Source of the DNA: Populus alba
Lineage: Eukaryota > Streptophyta > Magnoliopsida > Malpighiales > Salicaceae
Assembly (NCBI RefSeq): GCF_005239225.2
Contig: NC_133299.1
Coordinates: 12,342,967-12,406,966, forward strand
Length of the DNA stretch: 64,000 nucleotides
Direction of reading: 5' to 3'
Positions within the stretch are counted from its first letter, which is position 1, and each line of letters starts with the position of its first letter. Below are positions 11,533 to 23,260 of the stretch, piece by piece. Both the position numbers and the translations under genes were made by a program. Under the pieces are notes generated by a model that did no database searches, was not told the origin of the DNA, and saw only the letters and a list, made by a program, of their open reading frames with translations.

Positions 11533-12454
11533 TTAAAATGTAAGAGGAAACAGTCATTTTGTTTTGAGAAGCTAAATGTTTACATGGGCCATGACAATTT
11601 CTCATAAATACACTACTGGAATTAAGAACACAGACTATCGTTTGTGTATAACTGTCAAATCATTTGTTTTTCCGCTTAGAAGCAATGGAAGATTTAAACC
11701 TGATGCTAAGAATCTATCAGGAAACCATTGCAGTAGGACTTCCAGGAAGAACAGGAATTTTATTTTTTTATATCATTGTGAATTGAGTTTGGATTTTTGA
11801 AGAACTGTCGCTGCTATAGCCCAGCTGTACATCAATGATGCCGGCAGCTGAACAAAGCCATACAGCAGGCAATTTCATCTTCAACTATTAATAGCACTGA
11901 ATTTTTTTTTTTTTAAAAAAAAAAGTGGATTTCGTCCTAACATGAACTCCAAGTCCATCAATAAGAGAAAAGGAAAAATTACGTTGAAAAATTATCATGA
12001 CTTGGCATGTTATAAGAAGAAAAAGAAATTCCCAAACACCAAACGAGATCAGATTGTTGAAAGGCTTACCATAAGGTCTGAGGAATTTCCAAGGAAATTC
12101 AAGATGAGATTGATCGTCAAGGAATTCGCGTTAAGCCACGGTAGCACGTTTTAGCAATCAAATTCAGAAGGGATTAAAAAAAAAAAAAAAAAACCCAACA
12201 GGTTTATACTATATGATTGGACATAAGCTTGATTAGAAGATTCACTACCATAAAATATTTGCAGTAAAATAACTTCATTTCATACGGGAGCAGGGCCAGT
12301 TATGTCGAAGCCTGAAGACAGCTCCAATACCAAGTGGGCTCATAAGTCAAACAAAGTTATAGTTTCACCTAGAATGAATCACAATCACACAATAGGCGGA
12401 GGAAGGAAGATAAGTGAGAACCCTGTAGCACACAGACACCCAACAATCACAACA
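11533..12454. other. Spacer between the two FBPase genes
   Basis: Holds the 3' untranslated region of the first gene and the promoter and leader of the second. Poly-T/poly-A runs sit at about 11902-11923 and 12177-12192. The frame of the second gene stays open upstream to an ATG at 12302, but that extension has no transit-peptide character. No separate gene seen. Confidence 0.5.
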
Positions 12455-14183
12455 ATGTTTGAGGCAATTCCGACTTCCTCTTCACAAATCACCTTCTCAA
12501 CCTCTCGCTCTTCCATTATTTCTCACCTGTTTCCTATAAAGAACCGCTCTCATCATATTAGACAATCATTAGGTAGGCGTTTTGCCTCCGGAATTCGATG
12601 CAAAGCTGTGGAAATTACAGCAGCAGAATCAGGCATTAAAGAAGAGAAGAGAAGGAAGGGCCGGTATGCGCTCGAAAACTTGACAACTTGGCTATTGAAG
12701 CAAGAACAAGCAGGGAACATTGATGCAGAGCTCACAGTTGTTTTATCCGGTATCTCAATGGCATGTAAACAGATTGCTTCCCTTCTTCAACGATCGAGCA
12801 TAATCAATCTCACTGGCGTTCAAGGAACCACCAACATCCAGGGTGAAGATCAGAAGAAGCTGGATGTAATCTCCAATGAGGTCGGTTCTACTTTGATTTC
12901 ATCGATAAGTTTGTTACTTGTGAGTTAACATTTTGTTACTGAAAATTACCACAGCTTACATTTTACTACGTCTAGCTGTTTTGCAATTGTTTAAGGTCAA
13001 GTGGCCGCACAGCGATTATAGTATCAGAGGAAGAAGACGTACCCGTTGCTGTCGAGGAAACTTACTCTGGGAACTATATTGTGGTGTTTGATCCAATTGA
13101 TGGGTCTGCCAACATTGATACAGCATTGACCACTGGATCTGTCTTTGGTATTTATGGCCCTGACGAGCAATGCCTCTTTAATATAGACGATGACTCCACA
13201 GTAAGTCATCTGGTTTCTCACTTTCTGGCCAAGAAAAACAAGCGGCAGTTCTCAAAACGCAAACCCTTTATTTCTGTGCTTAATAGCCAATTCAAGGCAT
13301 TGGCAAACTTACATTAATTTTAGCTCTCTTCACATCGTTCATCTCTTACACGACAGCTGGACGAAGCAAGACAAAGGTGCATCATCAACGCTTGCCAGCC
13401 AGGCAGAAACTTGCTGGCTGCTGGCTATTGCCTCTATTCAAGCTCGGTCGTCTTCACAATATCTATAGGGGAAGGGGTGTTTGCTTTTACCTTGGATCCC
13501 ACATTCGGGGAGTTTGTTCTGACACATGAAGATATCAAGATCCCGAAAACAGGAAAGATTTACTCGTTCAATGAAGGAAATTATGACCTGTGGGATGGTA
13601 AACTGCAGAGCTACCTTGGCTACCTTAGGCAGCCAGGGCCACCCAACGGGAAGCCCTACTCTGGACGTTATATAGGCTGCCTTGTTGGGGAAATACATAG
13701 GATGCTTCTGTATGGTGGCGTCTATGGAAACCCAAAGAACAAGAACAGCAAAAATGGGAACTTGAGGTTACTGTATGAATGCGCGCCAATGAGTTATCTC
13801 GTGGAACAAGCTGGTGGCAAAGCAACGGATGGTCACCGGAGAATTCTTGACATCAAGCCAGAACAGGTATTGATTTCGTTGCAGCTTCACCACTTCATCT
13901 TAGATTGGAATTTTATCAACCTTGACTCTAAAAAAAGTTGTGTGAAGATAGAACCATGGCACTGCCAATCACAAAATATCATTAGTGCTAGGATCGGAAA
14001 CTGCGACTTGAATCACGTATTTCCTAATGGTTCACAACCACACTAACAGAAAGAACCTTGAGCATCAAACAACTGCTGACACTTTGGTTTGACTTTGTGA
14101 TTTTATGGCAGATACACCAGCGCACGCCTATTTTCATTGGAAGCCCAGATGAAGTGGACATACTTCAGCAGTACCTGGCTTGA
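12455..14183 (+). CDS. Divergent chloroplast fructose-1,6-bisphosphatase paralogue
   Basis: Tandem copy of the upstream gene with the same four-exon plan: 12455-12880, 12976-13200, 13357-13866 and 14112-14183, predicting 410 residues. The first 50 or so residues are Ser/Arg-rich and transit-peptide-like. The start at 12455 is preferred over the in-frame ATG at 12302, which would bury the transit peptide behind 51 residues. Metal ligands are kept (LDVISN, SEEED, DPIDG, LLYE), and so are the redox-loop cysteines (208, 225, 230). However, the positions of mammalian Tyr264 and Lys274, both substrate-contacting, are Asn342 and Asn352 here, and DGSSN is DGSAN. The frame is fully open and splice sites are good, so this is probably an expressed protein with weakened, altered or lost catalysis. 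Exon 2 starts LFCNC, adding one cysteine relative to the neighbour. Confidence 0.9.
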
Positions 14184-14628
14184 GCTTAGATATCTTGATT
14201 CTGTAATTTATCCTCCATCTTTCAGCATGCTTAAATACTAATGGCATTTGAATTAAGAACTCCTGCAGATATTCAACTGTTCATAGAGTTGATAAGATTA
14301 ATCTCATCTAAAATCAATGTAAAGAAGAATTCGTCACTTCTTTTTATCAGAAATAAATCAGCTTTAGATACAACTAAATTGTGTAGCATAGAAATGCTTG
14401 TAACCATGAGTCTTGGCTAAATGACCAACATTGTAGGCAGAACATCAAACTAAAGACTACATGTGAGCTAAGAATTCAAGGGTTGGTCAAATGATAGGCA
14501 AAAGCCATAGAGGATCTAGAAATTATAAACCCAGATAACTAGCGAAGATGGATATGAATCTTCTGCAGTAAGTGCTATACAGGTGCCAGGTCAGTCTAAA
14601 GAGTCTTTTGCATCTTCATGTCAGTCAG
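14184..14628. other. Convergent 3' spacer
   Basis: Lies between the stop of the second FBPase (plus strand) and the tentative end of the LisH gene (minus strand). Expected to contain both 3' untranslated regions. No additional open frame or RNA gene was recognised. Confidence 0.5.
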
Positions 14629-17386
14629 TTACTTGCCAAACAATTCTCCTGATCCAAAGAACTCCTTTGATTTTTAGCTGCAATTCGAGATACAGCCAAA
14701 TAATTCAAGGATCCTAGAAATAGGAAAGGTGACATAAAAAATGAAATTTGTGACGTCAAGTGATAAATTTACCAGGGCTTAAAATTCTTATACATTTTGT
14801 TATGGACTTCACAGCTGTTATGTCAGGACCTGAAAAAAAATCACTCAATATATGCACGATAATGGATAGATTAGGAACAATTATTTTAAGGAGCTTCATT
14901 CACATTACCTTGCGAATGCGTGTCTTTTCCAGAAATCACCTCAGTCATGGTAGAGGAGAACTCTGACATGACTTGATCAGTCCCAAAATTACCATCCCTA
15001 GATTCATGTGATGACCTGTATATAATACGAAGCCAAAATATCAGAGGAAAGAAACCAAGAAAGGATTCAATGCAGTGAAGAAGAAAGTAGAGAAATATGA
15101 GGTTATTAGAATATGGCCAAAGAAAAACCAATACCCAGAAATGGTGTCGGCAGAAGCTGCCAAGGCTGGCAGGCATGGACAAGCATTTCCTTCACAATCA
15201 AGGTCCAGATCAACCAACAGTTCAGAGAAGGAAAAATTAGCCCCGAACATGTCTAAGTTAGGCAGGTCTAAGTCAAAAATGCCCCCTTCCTTATCAGACT
15301 CAGATGTAGAGAACTCATTGTCAACTGATTCATCCAAGTTCACTGCTGCATCAGAAGCATCGAAGTCTAGCCTTCCCTTCACACAATCCCTCTTGCACAT
15401 CCTCTTCAAGGTTGTCTTAACTGGAGAGGAAGAAGAGATACACTGATTCCTCTCCATGGTGTAGTACGTCATGTTTTTAAATGGGCTCACTGTAACCCTC
15501 TCTGATGTGATCACCGTGCAGTTGGTAGGAGTGACTTGTTGAGGAGTATTGTTATTACTGCAGTGAGCTTTGGCACAAATGTGCCTTGGAGATGCAGATT
15601 TGTCATTGTGAGAGCAAAATGCTTGTGGTGGTGTATTGGGATTAGATGAACTAGTTGGAGGGGATGGTATAGGCTGATTGAACAAACTCTTAGCAACACC
15701 GGATGCTTGAACTATTGGACCAGTGGGCGTACCATTTTGTGCTGATGATTCAATCACAGGAGAGGGCTGAACATTTGCTAGAGTAGTGGCAGCATTATCA
15801 CATTGTTTGGATGTACCTGAAGATAAAATGAGTTAGAAAAACATTATCAATTTCTGAGAATAAAAAATGTGCAAGACCATAATTAGGCACATGGATTTTT
15901 TTTTTTCACCTTTACTTGGTATTTTCCTTGAAGCTAACTTGCTGCGAGACTTTTTAGCATCTGGAACAGATTCTGCAACAGCATTTGACCCCATTCTCTT
16001 TCTTGTTGATGGGTGCTTAGTGATTGAGGACAGATTGCTATGCTCCATGGTGGTATTCAAGGGTGTCGAGACTGGAAAGCCAGGTGATTTGTACATGGGA
16101 CAGCCTAGAAAGAGAACATCAATAAACTACTTTCAATAAATAAATTCCATTTTTCTGAATGTTTGCCTAAAGATTGTCTTCATATATGGGAAGAAGATGC
16201 AAGGAAATCCCTAAGATAGAAAATCCTGGGACTATCAGAGGAAGTTTTTTCCCCTTACTTGCATTGTTTTGGAGAAGGAAACTTCTATTGTATACTGATC
16301 GTAATACTACTGAAAACAGACAGCCTACAAAGAAATCATTCTAAAGCACGCCATTCACAAATGCAAGGAACATCTGATAAAGAGAATGATCAACTAATCC
16401 AAATTCAGAACTCGCTCATAAATACTAAACACCATGGCCTGGGGAGATGGCTTCACAGGAGAAAATGGTGATATTATATAACATTGAAAGTAATGTTATT
16501 ATATTGATTGATGATTATTCAAAGGTTTGTCATAATTTAGCAAGCTTCAAGTTAAGTAGCCTATTCCCAATATTATAATAACAACAAGAAAGGAATCCAT
16601 CAATGCATTAGCCCCTCTAATATGTGGTTCGTTTTCTTCTGAGAATCCCTAATTTATGCACTGATTTCTCCAAGATATTACAAGATCCTAGGAAACTAAC
16701 AAACCCTTTTATAATCCACAGTAGATTGTGCAATTAAACATACAATTCACAACCAGATAAAATAAAACCCTAAATTAGGTTAAAATTGTATCAGCTAATC
16801 ATGTCAAGGAAAAGGGTTGGTTAGCCTCACCTGCATCTGCAGGAGATCCACGAAATGGATCTGCTTGAGGAACCATAACCGCAGGTCTTGTAATAGAAGC
16901 CTGAATCATAGGCGTAGTGGCTGGTGGTGCTGTTACATTTGCACTAGCATTATAAGCATTCATGACATCTTGCATACCATGCAAAAAATCCTGAACCCTG
17001 AATTTTTCTTGCTCCAAACGCACCCTTTCTCGATCCAAAATCACCTTCTGCTCCTTGAGACATATATACTCGTTCAATATCGCCCCCAAACTCAACAAAC
17101 TCTTCGGTGCCTAAAAAATCCCATGAGAAATTAAAAACCCGTACAGATGGATTTTTGCAAATAATACAAAAAAAAAGAAAATAAAAGAAAAGATATAGTA
17201 AATGGATACCTCTCGAAGTGGAGATTTGGAGATGAGAGAAGAGGCTTCAGTCCGAAAAATGGAGCGAGTTTGGGTTAAACTGTTATCAGAGAGATAGCGA
17301 TCCACAATGAAAGCGATTTGGACCGGACTTACTTTTCCTCCTTTGCCAAGAGGATCGGTTTTCTTGGACTTGTTTTGCTTCCCCAT
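14629..17386 (-). CDS. LisH-domain protein of unknown function
   Basis: Minus-strand gene with exons 17386-17210, 17110-16831, 16104-15910, 15816-15135 and 15015-14909. A tiny last exon at 14648-14629 (ending GELFGK) keeps the frame but is tentative. About 486 residues. Residues 20-52 (SPVQIAFIVDRYLSDNSLTQ...) form a LisH motif, a dimerisation module; residues 60-105 are a Lys/Glu-rich predicted coiled coil (YICLKEQKVILDRERVRLEQ). The middle is Ser/Thr/Pro-rich with basic patches (TRKRMGSN, DAKKSRSKLASRK) that may be nuclear targeting signals. The C-terminal part is acidic (DLDLPNLDMFGANFSF, then LLVDLDLD) and could be an activation or interaction segment. I believe it is a conserved plant gene but cannot name it. 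Role in transcription is inference from composition. Confidence 0.75.
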
Positions 17387-17443
17387 TTTCTTCTCATTTA
17401 AGAGAGATTTGGGGATTTTACAGGGGAGAAGAAGAAAAATGAA

Positions 17444-17463
17444 GGGAGGGAGGGAGGGAGGGG
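17444..17463. promoter_or_regulatory. G-run / C-run tract in the leader of the LisH gene
   Basis: The plus strand reads gggagggagggagggagggg, which fits the pattern for a DNA G-quadruplex. The gene is read from the other strand, so the transcript or promoter would show CCCTCCC repeats 58-77 bases before the ATG. A similar tract (56970-56990) sits in the leader region of the Yos1-like gene. Confidence 0.45.
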
Positions 17464-17599
17464 GTTTTGAAGGGTGAAAATGCGGGGGCGGGAGGTTTTG
17501 AAATAATTTGGATTTAGCGGTTTATTGTTTTGGGTTTGCAATTTTGTCTGTCCACGCCGGAACAAAAACTCTCGAGGATGGGATGTATTAATTATAAAT

Positions 17600-17770
17600 T
17601 TTTATGTTTCAAAGCTGTTTTTAAAATAATTTTATTTTTGTATTTTTATATTTTAAAATTGATGCTTTTAGTATTTTTATTTATTTAGATATGTTGATAT
17701 TAAAAATAATTATTTTAACAAATTTTTAAATAAAAATTAATTTTCAATTACTATTATAGTACAAAGCAGA
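17600..17770 (+). repeat. AT-rich dispersed repeat, copy 2
   Basis: Same landmark order as the copy at 24300 (tttcaaagctgtttttaaaat..., tagatatgttgatattaaaaataatt, then ttttaaataaaaa), ending near actctaaataaac. Diverged. Lies immediately upstream of the LisH gene. Confidence 0.55.
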
Positions 17771-17904
17771 CTCTAAATAAACTCAAATTATTATATTTTA
17801 AAAAACATATTATTTTAATAAAAATAAATAGCTTTGTATATTGTTAATTGTTATCAAATTGTCAGCTTATCAATTAAGATATTTAAGAGTTTATTTAAGA
17901 GTGT

Positions 17905-18065
17905 GGTTATTATTGCTTTACAAAGTATTTTTTTATTTAAAAATATATGGAAATAATATTTTTTATTTTATAAAAATTATTTTTGATATTAATACATGTT
18001 AATTTAAAATAAATAAAAAAATTAAAAATTTTAAAAAATATTTTTGAAATGAATTAGTAGATCTT
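17905..18065 (-). repeat. AT-rich dispersed repeat, copy 3
   Basis: Reverse-oriented relative of the preceding copy (tttttatttaaaaatatatgg, then aaaaattatttttgatatta, then aaataaataaaaaaatt). The two copies form an inverted pair about 130 bases apart. Confidence 0.55.
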
Positions 18066-19083
18066 TTTGTAGTTACAACAAAGGGAAATATTAAACAAGA
18101 TTTACCAGAGCATTAAATCCATAAACCCAAAATAGGGCTTGGCTTGGGAGAAAAACTACTGTCGGGTGGACAAAAATGTACGTGGGTGTGCAAACATGGA
18201 AACTGATTTTGGACTTTCTGTTTTGTATGGAAATCAAAGAAAAGCACAGCCAATTCTGAGTTGCAGTGGCTGTCGAAATATAAATTTTAAAATACCTTTA
18301 AAATTAAAGCTAATTAAACGCAGAAATATTAGTTTTATGATAAAACTAGACCTGTATCATGCTATGCTGTGGGGTTGGATTATTATATATATAACAATAT
18401 TTATGTGTGGCAAGCGTTTTTTAAAAAATAAAAACAATACATGAAGTTGAGTTATAAATTTGATTGGATTAAATAAATTAGTTTTATTTTAATTAGATTA
18501 TATAAAAAAATGACAACAAATTAACCAAAAAAAAATCATGATAACTTAGGAAAAAAGTTTTTTTTTTCAAAAAAAAGAGAAAGAGAGAAAAACGGTGTAG
18601 TTCAATTCTTAGTCAATTAAATACAAAAGAATGAATTTGAATAAAAATAAAGTAAAAAAAAAAGCAATTTTAAATGGCATAACAAATATATAACTCGAGT
18701 AATTAGGGTCAAACCAACCCGTCAAATTCGTGATCTAGATCATAAAATCAAGATAATTCGATAAAAAAAAATTGAAGAAAACCATATTGCCCATCTTTTA
18801 TATATTAAAAATAATCAAATGATGAAATAAAAAAGAAACATAAGTTAAAAATAAAAAAAACCAAAACAAGATAAATTAATGTCAACCCATGTTAACTTTT
18901 CAAACTCATGATTCAGGTCATTAAACCAAAAGTATCATATCTGAAAAAATCATTATGCTTAGTCCTCGATCAATCAAATTAAAAAAAAAATCAATTATAC
19001 AAAAGGATCCAAAACAAAAAAAATATCAATTAAAAAACGAGGATAAAAAAAAAATAAAAAAAATACATTAGTGGAACAACTTA

Positions 19084-19120
<37 letters not shown>

Positions 19121-20139
19121 CACAAATTAAGATTAAGTGATAAAATTAAAAATAAATTAAAAGTTTACAAAAAAATAAGAAAAAAAATTAAAATCAAAAT
19201 AATAAGGATAAAAGTTAAAATATCAATAACTAATATGACAATTATAAAATTTAATAATATTTATATTTATTAAAATATTTGCTCCATTCAACTTGATAAT
19301 ACTAAAAAAAAATATAATAAAAAGATGAAAAAGTCCTTAGTAGCAAGTTTTAAAAATTTTGCTTTTAAATGTAACTAGATCATTTTATTATTTTATTAAA
19401 ACATGAAAAAACAAAAAGGCTCTTTAATGCTTATTTTAAAAATTTTTGCTTTTAAGAATAAATTAGTAGTTCTATCATGCTAATGAAAATAGGAAAGATA
19501 ACTCTATTCTAATTAATTTAATAATAATTAATTATCTTTGTGAAAATACCCGTAAAACAAAGTTCATTGACGTTTCAGATAAATGCAAATTGATAATTAC
19601 ACTATTGTATTGGATGTGAATAGTAAAATGTGTCTGGTGAATCTCTCTTTCATTTTAGTTTTTTTTTTTTTTTTTTTTTTTACTTTTAGTTTAATTTAAC
19701 AAGTGACATAATTAAGTTTTTGGTCTCGCAAATCTGTCACCTTAAATCAACCCTTCCATTTATCTACGTTATCCATGTATGTGAGCTTGACTTAACATCT
19801 TAATTGAGACGTGGAAACATGTAATTAATAATGTTAATAGAAACATGAAAATAATATATATATGTATGTATGTATGTATGTAAGTATTATAAGTAATTAA
19901 TTAATTTCTTTAAAAATGATAAACAAATAAAAACTAGGGAGGCTTTTGGATATTTCACAAACTTATATTTATTTAATTTAACTTCTAACTTTTCAAATAC
20001 AACATGTTTCACATAAGCTTCACATTTCAAATCTTTAAAAATGATAAAGTTGGTCTTTTATTATTGGATATCTCGTATCACTATTATAAAATTATCAAAT
20101 ACAAATAAAAATATCAAAAGAAACAATACCATCAGTAAA
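18066..20139. other. Very AT-rich repeat-like spacer
   Basis: No coding signal. 18690-19080 contains phrases such as tcaaaccaacccgtcaaa and catgattcaggtcattaaacc that I associate with an old dispersed plant repeat. An (AT)n tract lies at about 19085-19120, a poly-T run at 19660-19681 and a (GTAT)n tract at about 19863-19882. Probably several decayed transposon pieces. Confidence 0.45.
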
Positions 20140-21030
20140 TTATAATGACATTTATTAATGGACCAAGACATTACTATTTTTCTTCGTATTCACCGAAGAA
20201 AATTTTTTTATTGGTAAGTACTGAAGGAATTTTAGTTGAAAATCAAGAAATAAGAAAAATAGAAAACTAATGTATCATCGTTATAAACAGAATTATTGAT
20301 AAAATATGCATGTTGTTAATACTCGTTGGTAAATTCATCGATAATATTTAAATTATAACTTGACAGATGACCTCCTTCTTTTTCTTTCCTTCTATTCTAT
20401 AAAAAACAGTACAAAACACCCTTGCTTCTCTCATTTTATCACAAATCAAGTTATTATCATCACAAATCTAGCCACCCTGACATTCAATTTGTTAGTATCC
20501 TTGTTTTAGTTCATTTTTTTTTTGAGATTCTCCACATCAAGTAAGCAAAACTATCTATTTTTTATTATAACTCGTTTTTAAAATGTTAATTTTTTGGCAT
20601 TTTTATATTGTACATGTAGTTCTTTTTTCTATATGTGTTTACTTGTTTTATAATTTTTTTCTATAAAAATTTGTTATATGAATGTATGATTTGTATATAT
20701 TAAGGTTTGTTTGATGTTTTAAAAATTATATTTTTTGTCATTTAATAAAATTGAGTCTGATTTTATAACTTGAGTATTTTATAATAAAATAGATAATGGC
20801 TTATTTAATAGATTCGTTTCATATTTAATTAATTTTATTGTTAAGTTAAAATTTTTGATAAATTTGAATTCTTAGAGAAAATTGATAATAATTACAGGGT
20901 AATAAATGTGAAACGATGTTATTGTGTTGTGACTTCACTGTATTTACAAGTTAGATAAATAAAAAACGCAAAAATATTTTATACCAATAAAATTATCAAC
21001 AGAATATAAAATATCAATAGAGTTACCAAA
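20140..21030 (+). mobile_element. Non-autonomous derivative of the CACTA element at 2880-5090
   Basis: 20340-20890 can be read side by side with 3230-3800. Shared pieces include the pyrimidine-rich leader, a caatttgttagtatccttgtt / cagtttgtcagcattcgtgtt segment, gttatatgaatgtatgatttgta, taaggtttgtttgatg and ttaatagattcgtttcatatt. Where the larger copy enters transposase coding sequence, this one instead runs to subterminal-like motifs (ccaataaaattatcaacag, atcaatagagttacc at 20985-21025). This is the pattern of a deletion derivative. Terminal repeats were not identified. Confidence 0.55.
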
Positions 21031-22069
21031 AGCATGTGAGTCTGCTTCGTCAACCGGGTAAATCTCCGCCACCCTGGTTCAAAACGCAAGGCGCTCTTTT
21101 ACATTTCTTGATTGGGCTCTTGTTGGATGGCGGAATTTAAGTGAGAGTTCTTGGATTTGCTGTTTTTTCTGGTTTCTGAATCCATTATCGCCGGTCAGAA
21201 TAGCCATGTTGATTATATCCATCAGGAGAAATGCACGGCTGCAATTAATAGTTGTTTTATTTAATGGGCAATTAATAGAACATGAATATCATTCTGTAAG
21301 CATAAATAAAATATTTTCTGTATTTTGTTCCATCTCATCTCCTACTGTCAGACAACGACATGAACAAAAAATTATGTCTTATCTATTATTTTGTCTCCAC
21401 AAATCGGTCTCGTCTCTTGCATCTCATTTCCTATTTTCTTGTCCACACAGTCAATCCTCTTGTATCCTATGTATTCTTCCATTTTATAATTAAATTAATT
21501 TATATCAATATTTAGTGCATTGATTTCTTTTGTTATCTTACCTTCTCTTATAATCATCATCATCATCATCATTATTAACTAACGGGTGTCTCCTAAAAAC
21601 AATTATCACCACTTTCATTTACGAGCCAACAATTCACGTTAATTACTTATTTAACCAGTTTAATCCTATGCTTTTAAGGAATTGAATGCGATGTTTCATG
21701 TTATGATAATAACATATAATAGCACTTAATTAGAAGAGAAAATGACAGCATTGTAGAGTTTTCCTTATTTTAAATTTCAATGTTAAGTTACTTGGATATT
21801 TCATTAATTTTCTCTGGAATTATTTACTCAAAAGATCGGCCTCACGTCTTCTACCAGTGTCCTTGGCTATGGAAAAACACTTGCTCTAAATCTTTGCTGA
21901 ATTATGGGGTACAAGGCTCTGGAAAATTGCCTCCTAAAAAGCGACTGTCAGTGCAATGACGTGGAGATTCCGAGCACAGTGAAGGTGGAGTAAGATGTAT
22001 ATTATAGATAATCCTTTGCATTTTTATATATCAGACCATATAATATGCTTTATCAGATATATTAAGGGA
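21031..22069. other. Intergenic DNA with a short GC-richer patch
   Basis: 21040-21200 is clearly richer in GC than its neighbours and on the minus strand gives a short frame starting MAILTGDNGFRNQKK (43 codons). I do not recognise it. It abuts the CACTA derivative and may be a scrap of a host gene or old promoter. An ATC/ATT repeat lies at 21558-21575. The rest is featureless. Confidence 0.4.
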
Positions 22070-22260
22070 ACGGGGTTGAAACTAAATTCTCTTTAAAATT
22101 CAAAAAAATAATTTTGTTGTTAATTTTTTTATGTTTCTAGATGGTTTTAATGTGATAAGTTTAAAAATAATTTTTTAAAAATAAAAAAACATCATTTTAA
22201 TATTTTTTTAAATAAAAAATATTTTAAACTATAATCGCTATCATAATTTCAAACAATCAC
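22070..22260 (+). repeat. AT-rich dispersed repeat, copy 4
   Basis: Shares the tagatggttttaatgtgataag... aaaataattttttaaaaataaaa... taaataaaaaatattttaaa order of the family, ending near tttcaaacaatcac. Followed directly by copy 5. Confidence 0.6.
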
Positions 22261-22304
22261 TTAATAGGAGAATGCTATGATATTTCAGCCTTGTTTTATT
22301 TTAT

Positions 22305-22495
22305 GTTTTAAAAGCACTTTTAAAAAATTTAAATTTTTTTTATGTTTTTTTTTACTTCAAATTAATATTATTTTTAATATTTTTAGATCATTTTAATATA
22401 CTATATTAAAAATAATTTTTAATCTAAAAAATATTATTTAATATATTTCTAAATAAAAAATATTTTAACAATAACTACATCCATATTTTCCGGCT
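22305..22495 (+). repeat. AT-rich dispersed repeat, copy 5
   Basis: Begins tgttttaaaagcacttttaaaaaattt and carries the core tttagatcattttaatatact plus the tail ctaaataaaaaatattttaac. Same orientation as copy 4. Confidence 0.65.
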
Positions 22496-23029
22496 CAAAA
22501 AATATTCCCAACTAGAAGCCAAATGAGAACACTCAAATGCCTTGAAAGCCATCAAAAGGGTGGGGAAGTAGTTGATGCTGATTCAGATCCGTCTTGGCGA
22601 GGAACCCAGAGGACATGACCACAGTTTGAGTTGACAAAAGTGTAATTTTTTTATAATTAAAAAACAAAGCAAAAAAAAATAAAAAATTATAAAGATTTCG
22701 ATGTAATTTTCCCAAAACTTAGCAATCCAATTTGTTTTTTTTTTTGTTCCATGTTAAAACACAGGAGAAAAACTGTGCAATCTAACAAAAAAATAATATT
22801 CCAGTAGATGAGTTGAACTATCCAAATCATCTACGAGAGTGAATCTATGACACTTATTTTCCATGGATGAGTTTTCCAAAATCTCTAAAAAAGAACGAGA
22901 TTGAGTTGAACTCACAACAAGAAAATTATCACCACCTACTTGAAGAATCATTTAACCATGGCAGATGGTTCCACTTATCTTTATCTTTTGTTTTATTGGA
23001 TTAAATTAGATCCTAAATATATCTATCAA
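22496..23029. other. Spacer between repeat copies
   Basis: Unique-looking sequence with no frame above about 65 codons and no recognised domain. Short purine- and pyrimidine-rich runs only. Confidence 0.4.
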
Positions 23030-23260
23030 TTTAGTTTAATAATCTTTTTGAAAATGCGATTGAAATCATATTCCCTTAAATTTCAAAAAAAATATTTTTT
23101 TGCTAAAAATATTTTTTGCTAAAAATATTTTTGTCTTTATATTTTTATATTATTTTGATGTGTTGATCTTAAATATAATTATTAAAAATAAAAAAAATAT
23201 TATTTTTATGAATTTTTAAATATACTTTAATTTTTTTTAAAATACTTTAAGTTTAATAAA
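23030..23260 (+). repeat. AT-rich dispersed repeat, copy 6 (disturbed)
   Basis: Carries the landmark tattattttgatgtgttgatcttaaatataatt and the tail gaatttttaaatatacttt. The phrase tttgctaaaaatattttt is duplicated near 23098-23135, so this copy is rearranged. Confidence 0.5.

Noticed and set aside
12302..12454. In-frame N-terminal extension of the second FBPase from ATG 12302
   Set aside because: Would place 51 residues without transit character before a typical transit peptide at 12455; more likely leader sequence.
18139..18444. 101-codon frame in AT-rich DNA
   Set aside because: Composition is Lys/Ile/Asn-rich without conserved phrases; surrounded by repeats; chance frame.
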